64,000 nucleotides of DNA from Magnetococcales bacterium. Its GTDB lineage: Bacteria; Pseudomonadota; Magnetococcia; Magnetococcales; DC0425bin3. Where the stretch lies: contig JADGCJ010000006.1 of NCBI GenBank assembly GCA_015229045.1, positions 12,293-76,292 on the forward strand, read 5' to 3'. Positions 55,286-62,529 of the stretch are shown one piece after another (the first letter of the stretch is position 1; the number at the start of each line of letters is the position of its first letter). The notes beneath the pieces are model-generated. The model did no database searches and was not told the origin of the DNA. It saw only the letters and a list, made by a program, of their open reading frames with translations. Both the position numbers and the translations under genes were made by a program.

Positions 55286-57516
55286 TTGGCGCGCAGGGCG
55301 AGGAGTTCGGCGTTGGTGTAGCGCAGGCGCAGAGCCAGGGCACGCGCCAGGCGGGCAAACACTTTTTGCCCGAGGACCGGATGGGTGCGGATCAGCTCCT
55401 CGAAGCGCTCCCGGGTGATGAGGAACAGATCCGTGTCACTATCGGCCACTGCGTCGGTGGAGCGTTTGCCCCGATCCAGGAAAGCCATGTCACCAAAAAA
55501 GTTTCCCCGGCCGAAAATGGCCAGGGTGATGTTCTTGTCTTCCAACTCGGGAAGAACGATGCGCACCGTGCCGCGTCGGATGAGATAGAGCTGGCCACCA
55601 TTGTCGCCAACACGAAATATGGTCTCTCCGGCGACAAAGGATTGTTCCTCGACCCCCTGCTGCATCAACTCCAGAAGGTTGCCCTCCTCTTCGATGCCCC
55701 GGAACAGGTCGATCTCACCCAGAGCGAGGGGACGTTTTTTCTCATCCGGGTGGGTCGAGAGCTGTTTTTCGATGATTCTGTCTTCCGCCCACTCCATGGC
55801 CTGATCGAGGGTGGGGAAAAGCTTGAGATTGCCGGCGGGTTCGACCAGCCCGGTCTGGGTGAAATAGGAACCCAGATCGCGTCCGGTGTGGGAGCTGCTC
55901 GGCAGATCGCTGAAGACAAGCGATGCCCCCCGCTCACGCAGCATGCCCTGGATGTGTTCCAGCATGTGGATGGCCGTAAAATCGACCGAATAGACATTGC
56001 GCATGTCCAGGATGAGGTAGTCGCAGCGGGGGATGTCAGGTTCCAGGTGGGTGTACAGCTGGTCGGTGGTGCCAAAAAAGAGGTTACCCTGCAGTTCGCA
56101 GATGACGATCGCCTGACCCTGGTTGGTCAGGATCTCTTTTTCGGCGGGCAGGCGGTTGCGCTTGGAAGAGGCCTGCAAACCCGTGAGACGCCGCCGGACC
56201 ACAGAGCTTTTTACCTGCTCGCGCAGGAAAAGAATGATGGCCAGGGCAACGCCGGTCCCCGAGGCGGCAATGAGGTTGAAACGGACGGCGACGACGATCA
56301 CCGCTGCGATGACGACAAAATCAAGCAAAGTGGAACGTTGGCGCAGGAGATGAAAACTGTGCCAGTCGATCATCTTGTAGGCGACCACGATCAGGATGCC
56401 GGCCAGGGCAGGGACGGGAACCCAGCCGATCAGGGAACTGAAGAGCAGCAGAACGGCCAGGGAAAAACCCCCCTCGAGGATGCCGGAGACGCGGGTGGCA
56501 CCGCCGCTGCTGATATTGACGAGCGTGGCACCCATGGTGCCAGCTCCGGGCATGCCGCCCAGAATGTTGGTTGCCAGATTGCCGATTCCCTGGGCCACCA
56601 GTTCGCGATTGGAGCGGTGACGGGAGCGGGTGATGGCATCGACGATGACGCAGGTCTTCAGGGTGTCGATGGAGAGGAGAATAGAGAGGGTCAGTGCCGG
56701 AACCAGAAGTGCCGCAATGTCGGCAAAACGAAATTGACCCATGGCGGTCCAACGGTCCTGAAGGGCCGTGGTCACGGTGCCTGCGTCGAAGCTGATGGGA
56801 CCGATCAACAGGGCATTGTTGGTCAATTGGCGCAGGGCCGGGTTGTGCAGAGAGAGGGCGAAATAGGCGAGCAGACCAGCCATGAGGCCAAGGATGGGGG
56901 CCGGGAGTGCCTTGGTCAGTCGCGGACCCAGAGTCATGCCCAGAATGGTGACCAATCCCACCAGGATGCCGGTTTTGTTCCACAGGGTGGGGTCCATGAA
57001 CCCTTTCCAGGGATCGGTTCCTTTGGGAAAACCCATCAACTTGGGAAGCTGGCTGAAAAAAATGATGATGCCGACGCCGCTCAAATAACCCGAAACCACG
57101 GGAAAGGGAATGTACTTGATGACCCGACCGCCGCCCATGGCGCCATAAAGAAATTGAAAAATGGCGGCAAGAAGGCCAACCATGGTGATCAGGAGAAGGA
57201 TGCGTTCGGGGGGGAACGGCCCGGCGACGGCGATTTCACCAGCCAGGAGGCGTGACGTGAGGGCCGCGAGGACCGCAGCAGCCGGGGCACAGGGGGCGGT
57301 GATGAGGCGCGGTGCCCCGCCCAGCGCCGGTGCGATCAGTCCCAGAATGACCGTTCCCAGCAGACCGGACATGGCGCCGAAGGCGATATAGTCGCGTCCC
57401 AGGTCGGCGTAGGCCGCCACACCATAGGCGATGGCCGAAGGGAGAGCCACCAGCATGGCCGCCAAGCCTCCCCAAAGGTCGCCAAGCGCGTTGTGCGAAC
57501 GGGCAGGGGATGGCAT
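55282..57516 (-). CDS. SulP-family anion transporter with STAS and cyclic-nucleotide-binding domains
   Basis: A 744-aa protein. Residues 1-420 form the SulP membrane domain (start LGDLWGGLAAMLVALPSAIAYG; SLINQ-region equivalent GIGNLATNILGGMPGAGTMGA). A STAS domain follows (about 460-575, CDYLILDMRNVYSVDFTAIHML), then a CRP-like cNMP-binding domain (about 620-740) with FRVGDNGGQLYLIRRGTVRI and GRGNFFGDMAFLDRGKRSTDAV. SulP proteins carry sulphate, bicarbonate or dicarboxylates. The extra cNMP domain suggests gating by a nucleotide or a general regulatory input. Transport substrate not determinable. Confidence 0.9.
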   Translation of the reverse strand: MPSPARSHNALGDLWGGLAAMLVALPSAIAYGVAAYADLGRDYIAFGAMSGLLGTVILGLIAPALGGAPRLITAPCAPAAAVLAALTSRLLAGEIAVAGPFPPERILLLITMVGLLAAIFQFLYGAMGGGRVIKYIPFPVVSGYLSGVGIIIFFSQLPKLMGFPKGTDPWKGFMDPTLWNKTGILVGLVTILGMTLGPRLTKALPAPILGLMAGLLAYFALSLHNPALRQLTNNALLIGPISFDAGTVTTALQDRWTAMGQFRFADIAALLVPALTLSILLSIDTLKTCVIVDAITRSRHRSNRELVAQGIGNLATNILGGMPGAGTMGATLVNISSGGATRVSGILEGGFSLAVLLLFSSLIGWVPVPALAGILIVVAYKMIDWHSFHLLRQRSTLLDFVVIAAVIVVAVRFNLIAASGTGVALAIILFLREQVKSSVVRRRLTGLQASSKRNRLPAEKEILTNQGQAIVICELQGNLFFGTTDQLYTHLEPDIPRCDYLILDMRNVYSVDFTAIHMLEHIQGMLRERGASLVFSDLPSSSHTGRDLGSYFTQTGLVEPAGNLKLFPTLDQAMEWAEDRIIEKQLSTHPDEKKRPLALGEIDLFRGIEEEGNLLELMQQGVEEQSFVAGETIFRVGDNGGQLYLIRRGTVRIVLPELEDKNITLAIFGRGNFFGDMAFLDRGKRSTDAVADSDTDLFLITRERFEELIRTHPVLGQKVFARLARALALRLRYTNAELLALRAN

Positions 57517-57676
57517 AGGGCAGATTTCCTTGGTTGGGGTTGATTGTCAAAATTATCTCATCAATCAGCCCTGTTGCCAAACAAAATCTCTCTTCCCAAC
57601 TTATCTCCGGCAAGGTAGGGTGTCACGTTTCTTCTTTCCCTCCCATATCGAACTGGACTGGATACCTGGTTTTTCC

Positions 57677-58609
57677 ATGGTGCGTTTCATAGGTCGGCGG
57701 CTCTTGTCGGGTTTGATCACCATCTGGTTCATTGCAACGGCCACGTTTGCTGCCATGCACGCCGTTCCCGGCGATCCTTTGTTGAACGACAAGGCGATCT
57801 CGTCAGCCATTCGTGCCAATCTGGAGCGGCAATATGGTCTCGACAAGCCGGTTTTCCAGCAATATGTCATCTATCTTGGCAACATGGTGCGGGGGGATTT
57901 TGGCATCTCCTTCACCCAAAAAAATCGCCGGGTCAATGACATCATTCGTGAACATTTTCCTGTCTCGGCCACCCTGGGAGTGGTGGCGTTGTTGATGGCG
58001 GTGGCCGGGTCGCTTCTCTGGGGGTCGTTGACGGCGCGTTTTCACAACCGTTTGCCCGATCTGGCGATCATGTTTCTGGTGATCCTGGGGATTTCGGTGC
58101 CGAGCTTCGTCTTTGCCGCCTGGGGACAGCTTCTGCTGATGCGCATCAATCAAGGTTTGGGTGGCACCCTCTTTCCTGTGGCTGGCTGGGGGACGCCTCA
58201 GCATGTTGTTGTTCCTGCTCTAGTTCTGGGTTTGGGGACCATGGCTTATCTGACCCGTTTGCTGCGCTCCTCGCTGTTGGAGATCAGGGGGGCCGATTTT
58301 TTGCGCACGGCGCGGGCCAAGGGTTTGAGCGAGAGACGGATCTTCTTGCATCATCATTTGCGCAATGCCATCCTGCCCATGGTCACGGTTTTGGGTCCGG
58401 CCATTGCCACGATTACCACGGGTGGTTTTGTCGTCGAGCTGGTTTTTGCCATTCCGGGGTTGGGGCGTTTTTTTGTGCAGGCGGTACAGCAACTGGACTA
58501 CACGGTCATCATGGGTACGACAGTCTTTTACGGGGCTTTTCTGGTGGCGATGGTCATTGCTGTCGATATCCTCTACGGCTGGGTTGATCCCCGTATGCGG
58601 GTGGGCTGA
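57677..58609 (+). CDS. ABC transporter permease, DppB/OppB/YejB family
   Basis: A 310-aa inner-membrane subunit of a peptide/nickel-type importer. Six spans are predicted; MVRFIGRRLLSGLITIWFIAT is the usual N-terminus, and the EAA-type loop reads LRTARAKGLSERRIFLHHHLRNA, which contacts the ATPase. Starts at ATG 57677. First gene of a four-gene plus-strand unit; the gap to dppC-like is 4 bp. No substrate-binding protein gene is present up- or downstream in the window. Confidence 0.92.
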   Translation: MVRFIGRRLLSGLITIWFIATATFAAMHAVPGDPLLNDKAISSAIRANLERQYGLDKPVFQQYVIYLGNMVRGDFGISFTQKNRRVNDIIREHFPVSATLGVVALLMAVAGSLLWGSLTARFHNRLPDLAIMFLVILGISVPSFVFAAWGQLLLMRINQGLGGTLFPVAGWGTPQHVVVPALVLGLGTMAYLTRLLRSSLLEIRGADFLRTARAKGLSERRIFLHHHLRNAILPMVTVLGPAIATITTGGFVVELVFAIPGLGRFFVQAVQQLDYTVIMGTTVFYGAFLVAMVIAVDILYGWVDPRMRVG

Positions 58610-58613
58610 CAGG

Positions 58614-60017
58614 ATGCCGGAACATCGGGTTTTTGTTCCAGAAGAGATTGATTTTCAACCAGAGCCGTTTCGCGATGCGACTGCGTCCCTGACGTCGCCA
58701 TCCTGCTCTTTCTGGGTGGATGTCTGGCGCCATCTGCGTGGCAATATTCAGGCGACGCTCTCTTTGTGGATCATCGTGGCTCTGTCGTTTTTCACCGTGG
58801 CTGGCCCGTGGTTGTGGCCGCTGGATCCGGATGCCCAGGATCTGGACCGTATCTCCCGCCCCCCCGGCCTGCCCGAGCGGGCCCTGGTGGTGCCTCCCCT
58901 GGAAGCCTGGTCAGGTTCGGTCATCGCCGACCATCCGGCGAGGTCTGACCGCACGGCCGATGACCTGGCCGCGCCGCTCGATCTGGCTCTGGTGGGACCG
59001 GCCACCACCCAGGAGGTACGTTTGACCTGGTCGCCGGTGCCGGGGAGTTCGGGTTATCTGGTCTATCGCAACCCCTATCCCCCGGCTGATGCCACGGATC
59101 TGGGTATGCCACTGGGAGAGATTTTGGCAGGGAACCGGGTGGGGTTTGTCGATCGTCTGCGTCTGGAGCCGAAAACGTACCACTATTCGGTTGTGGCCTC
59201 GGATGGCGTCGATGAGGCGCCACGCTTCGCCACCTTGCAGGTGCAGCCGGTACCGGCGATCACCCTGGAGCAGGCGCACCGGATGCGTCCCGACAGCCGG
59301 ATTGGCGACAGCATCACCATGCCTTTTCATCCCCTGGGGTTGGACTATCTGGGCCGGGACATGCTCGCCCGGCTCATCCGGGGGGCGCAGACCTCTCTGT
59401 TGATCGGCATCCTTGCCCCTCTGTGTACGGTCTTGCTGGGATCCCTTTATGGCGGCATCGCCGGTTATGCCGGGGGGTGGCTCGATGAATGGATGATGCG
59501 CGTGGCCGATTTTGTCGTGGCGTTGCCTTTTTTGTTGTTCATGATTTTGCTGCGTATCGCCTTTGGTATCGAGTCAGGTGAGAGCGGTATCCATTCCATG
59601 CTGGTGGCCATGATCCTTCTGGGCTGGCCTGGCTCGGCCCGTCTGGTGCGCGGCCAGGTCATGCAGCTGCGCGAGCAGGGGTTTGTCCAGGCTGCCCGAT
59701 TGCTGGGCGGCGGACGGGGTTATATTCTCGTTCATCATCTATTGCCCAATGTATTGGGGGTGATTCTGGTCACGCTGACCTTTGCGGTTCCTTCTGCCAT
59801 TTTTACCGAGGCTTTTCTCTCTTTTATCGGCATGGGGGTGGCGCCACCCACCCCTTCCTGGGGATCGCTCTGTCAACAGGGGGTGAAGAGCATGCTCAAC
59901 CATCCGCACGAGCTGTTGTTTCCTGCCCTGTTGATCAGCATGACCGTTTTGGCCTTCAATCTGCTTGGTGACGGCCTGCGCGATGCCCTCGACGTGCGCA
60001 GTGAACGACAGGCATGA
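58614..60017 (+). CDS. ABC transporter permease, DppC/OppC family, with large periplasmic FN3-like insertion
   Basis: A 467-aa subunit; ordinary DppC proteins have about 280-310. TM1 is at about 48-70. Instead of a short loop, residues about 75-220 form an extra periplasmic part, of which 130-212 looks like a fibronectin type III/Ig-like beta domain (VRLTWSPVPGSSGYLVYR ... TYHYSVVASDG). The conventional sequence resumes at HPLGLDYLGRDMLARLIRG (about 239), followed by five spans and the EAA loop VQAARLLGGGRGYILVHHLLP. Overlaps the next gene by 4 nt (ATGA). Confidence 0.92.
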   Translation: MPEHRVFVPEEIDFQPEPFRDATASLTSPSCSFWVDVWRHLRGNIQATLSLWIIVALSFFTVAGPWLWPLDPDAQDLDRISRPPGLPERALVVPPLEAWSGSVIADHPARSDRTADDLAAPLDLALVGPATTQEVRLTWSPVPGSSGYLVYRNPYPPADATDLGMPLGEILAGNRVGFVDRLRLEPKTYHYSVVASDGVDEAPRFATLQVQPVPAITLEQAHRMRPDSRIGDSITMPFHPLGLDYLGRDMLARLIRGAQTSLLIGILAPLCTVLLGSLYGGIAGYAGGWLDEWMMRVADFVVALPFLLFMILLRIAFGIESGESGIHSMLVAMILLGWPGSARLVRGQVMQLREQGFVQAARLLGGGRGYILVHHLLPNVLGVILVTLTFAVPSAIFTEAFLSFIGMGVAPPTPSWGSLCQQGVKSMLNHPHELLFPALLISMTVLAFNLLGDGLRDALDVRSERQA

Positions 60018-61018
60018 AACCGCTCCTGGAGGTGATCGGTTTGGAGGTGGGGTTTGCTCTGCGCGGCGGCGTGGTGCAGGCGGTGCGCGGTGTCGATTTG
60101 CAGGCCGAAGCGGGGCGTACCCTGGCGATTGTCGGGGAGTCAGGTTGTGGCAAGTCGGCCTCCCTGTTGGCGGTGATGGGTTTGCTGCCCAGGCCGCCCG
60201 GCATGGTGGCGGCGCGGACCATGCGCCTGGATGGACGTGACATTCTGCATCTGTCGCCCGATGCGGCCAGACGCCTGCGTGGCGCCGAAATGGCCATGAT
60301 TTTTCAAGATCCCATGGGTGCGTTGAACCCGACCCTCTCTATCGGTTGGCAGATTGCCGAGCCTTTGCAGGTCCACAAGGGGATGGGACGTGCCGCCGCC
60401 TGGCGACGGGCGGCGGAACTCCTCGGCATGACCGGCATCACGGATGCCGAACGCCGTTTGCACCACTATCCCTTCGAGTTTTCCGGCGGCATGTTGCAGC
60501 GCGCCATGATTGCCATGGCTTTGGCCTGCCGTCCCCGGCTCCTGATCGCCGACGAACCGACGACTGCTCTGGATGTCACCATTCAGGCACAGATTCTCGA
60601 CCTGCTCGCCGCCATGCAGCGTGACCATGGCATGGCCCTGGTGTTGATCACCCATGATCTGGGCGTGGTGGCCAGGATGGCGGATGAGGTGGTGGTGATG
60701 TATGCCGGGCAGGTGGTGGAGAGGGGTCCGGTGGTGGCCGTTTTCCAGCAGGCGGCCCACCCTTACACCGTGGGTTTGCGCCAGGCGATCCCTGATCCGG
60801 ATCCCCTCTGCAAGCGTCCACCGCAACCCATCGAGGGATCGCCGCCCAACTTGTTGCATCCCCCTGTGGGGTGTGGTTTTTATCCCCGCTGCCTTCAGGC
60901 GATGCGGGTGTGTCGAGAGCATTTGCCCGATTTGCTCACGGTGGGCGAGGAACACCAGGCGCGCTGCTGGTTGCATCATCCCCGGGCGCCGCGTCAGACG
61001 ATGGGAATAGTCGCGTGA
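60014..61018 (+). CDS. ABC transporter ATP-binding protein, DppD/OppD family
   Basis: A 334-aa ATPase: Walker A GESGCGKSA at about 44-52, Q-loop FQDPMGALNP, signature FSGGMLQRAMIA, Walker B LLIADEPTTALD, H-loop LITHDLG, and the C-terminal oligopeptide-transporter region with four Cys (CKRPPQP, CGFYPRC, CRE, C), which in relatives binds an Fe-S cluster. Walker A ends GKSA instead of GKS(T), a minor variant. Overlaps both neighbours by 4 nt. Confidence 0.94.
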   Translation: MKPLLEVIGLEVGFALRGGVVQAVRGVDLQAEAGRTLAIVGESGCGKSASLLAVMGLLPRPPGMVAARTMRLDGRDILHLSPDAARRLRGAEMAMIFQDPMGALNPTLSIGWQIAEPLQVHKGMGRAAAWRRAAELLGMTGITDAERRLHHYPFEFSGGMLQRAMIAMALACRPRLLIADEPTTALDVTIQAQILDLLAAMQRDHGMALVLITHDLGVVARMADEVVVMYAGQVVERGPVVAVFQQAAHPYTVGLRQAIPDPDPLCKRPPQPIEGSPPNLLHPPVGCGFYPRCLQAMRVCREHLPDLLTVGEEHQARCWLHHPRAPRQTMGIVA

Positions 61019-61971
61019 TCCTCGACATCAAAAATTTGAGCAAACAGTTCCGTCTGGATCGGAAACGCATCCTGCATGCCGTTGACCGGGTCTCCCTGGG
61101 CATCCAACGCCACGAAGTGATGGGTCTGGTCGGCGAGAGCGGCTCGGGGAAGTCAACCCTGGCCAGGGTGGTGGTCGGTCTTCTGGAAAAAACCGCCGGC
61201 GAGATTGTTTTCGAGGGAGAGAGGCTGCCGGATCGTTTCACACCGAGGGAGTTGCGTCGTCTGGGGAGCCGCATGCAGATGATTTTCCAGGATCCATTCT
61301 CCTCCCTGAACCCGCGCATGACAGTCATGGAGTTGATCGGCGAGGGATTGCGTTTGCAGGGTCTGGTACGGGGGGAGGGTGCTGTGCGGGAGCGGGTGGC
61401 GTACTGGTTGGAGCGGGTGGGTTTGCATCCGGACCATATGGCGCGTTATCCCCATGAGTTTTCCGGTGGGCAGCGGCAGCGGATCGGTATCGCCCGTGCC
61501 CTGGTTGTCGAGCCGCGTTTTTTGGTCTGCGACGAACCTGTTTCGGCCCTGGATCTCTCCGTGCAAGCCCAGATTGTGCGTCTCCTCGATGAATTAAAGG
61601 CATCGCTGGGTTTGTCCATGTTGTTCATTGCCCACGATCTTTCCCTGGTGCGCCATGTCTCCGACCGCATGACGGTGATGTATCGGGGTGGCATTGTCGA
61701 AAGCGGTCCCGCCGACCTGATTTTTTTCCAGCCGCGCCACCCCTACACCCGCCTGCTGGTGGCGGCCAATCCGGTGCCCGATCCCATCCGGGAGCGGCAA
61801 CGTCTGCGGCCTCTGGTCCAGGGCGAAATCGCCTCGCCGATCAATCTTGGACCAGGGTGTCGTTTTGCCAGTCGCTGTCCCGAGGCCCTGCCGCATTGTC
61901 ACCAGACCCCCCCTGGACCAACGCTGCTGGCGGATGGGCGGAGTGTCGTGTGCCATCTTGCAAAGGGGTGA
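61015..61971 (+). CDS. ABC transporter ATP-binding protein, DppF/OppF family
   Basis: A 318-aa ATPase partner of the preceding subunit. Start is GTG overlapping the previous stop (GTGA). Walker A GESGSGKST, Q-loop FQDPFSSLNPR, signature FSGGQRQRIGIARAL, Walker B LVCDEPVSALD, H-loop FIAHDLS, and the C-terminal Cys-containing domain (CRFASRC, C, C). Together with the two permeases forms a complete ATP-driven pair; binding protein missing here. Ends before a repeat remnant. Confidence 0.95.
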   Translation: MILDIKNLSKQFRLDRKRILHAVDRVSLGIQRHEVMGLVGESGSGKSTLARVVVGLLEKTAGEIVFEGERLPDRFTPRELRRLGSRMQMIFQDPFSSLNPRMTVMELIGEGLRLQGLVRGEGAVRERVAYWLERVGLHPDHMARYPHEFSGGQRQRIGIARALVVEPRFLVCDEPVSALDLSVQAQIVRLLDELKASLGLSMLFIAHDLSLVRHVSDRMTVMYRGGIVESGPADLIFFQPRHPYTRLLVAANPVPDPIRERQRLRPLVQGEIASPINLGPGCRFASRCPEALPHCHQTPPGPTLLADGRSVVCHLAKG

Positions 61972-62043
61972 CGTCGGGCAGATCATTCGCGTCTCTCCCG
62001 ACGACGGCTCGACTAGCTGATCTTGAGGCGCACAAGTCGCCCT

Positions 62044-62105
62044 CACGTACTGTCTCGTCGCTCACGCGTTGTCGCCTCGCATCCATCTTGATCTGGAACT
62101 GGAAT
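62044..62105. repeat. Half copy of the 125-bp inverted-repeat element
   Basis: Matches 17728-17789 over 62 nt with four transitions and keeps the right terminal repeat (cttgatctggaactggaat) but has no matching left end. It fills the gap after the ABC operon; its right edge reaches the stop codon of the haemerythrin gene. Confidence 0.7.
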
Positions 62106-62494
62106 TACTTGTAGGGAGCAAAGGAGGCTTTGTCTGTTTCCGCAATGTGACGGACCAGCCACTCTTCCAGAAAGAGCAGGAGATCCTCGCTGGTTGCGGC
62201 CGGACCTTGTCGGGCGATCTTGTCGAGTTGTTCGATCAGGAAGCGATGTTTCTCGATCTGCTGTGCCAGATCCGGGCTGCCCAACTCCTGTAGAAGGGAC
62301 TCTTCGCGGGTAAAGTGATACTGCGTATAGTCGGACAAAACGTGCAGGGTGTCGCTGACCACTTCGTCACCGACACCGGCGAAGCAGGCTGCAAACAGGT
62401 CGTTGAGCAGGACGAACAGCTTTTTGTGGTCGGCATCGATCGACGCGATACCGACACTCAAATCCTCGGACCACCTGGCATTTCCCACAGGCAT
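62105..62494 (-). CDS. Bacteriohaemerythrin
   Basis: A 129-aa four-helix di-iron O2-binding protein. Metal ligands in order: His in IASIDADHKKLF, His and Glu in YTQYHFTREESLL, His in EKHRFL, and His/Asp in WLVRHIAETDK, all present. ATG at 62494 with AAGGA nine bases upstream chosen; an ATG at 62515 or a GTG at 62533 in frame are alternatives. Starts 36 bp after the HD-GYP gene on the same strand. Probably senses or stores oxygen in a microaerophile. Confidence 0.9.
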   Translation of the reverse strand: MPVGNARWSEDLSVGIASIDADHKKLFVLLNDLFAACFAGVGDEVVSDTLHVLSDYTQYHFTREESLLQELGSPDLAQQIEKHRFLIEQLDKIARQGPAATSEDLLLFLEEWLVRHIAETDKASFAPYK

Positions 62495-62529
62495 GGCGTG
62501 TTTTCCTTGTTGCATCGGGACGGGATGCC

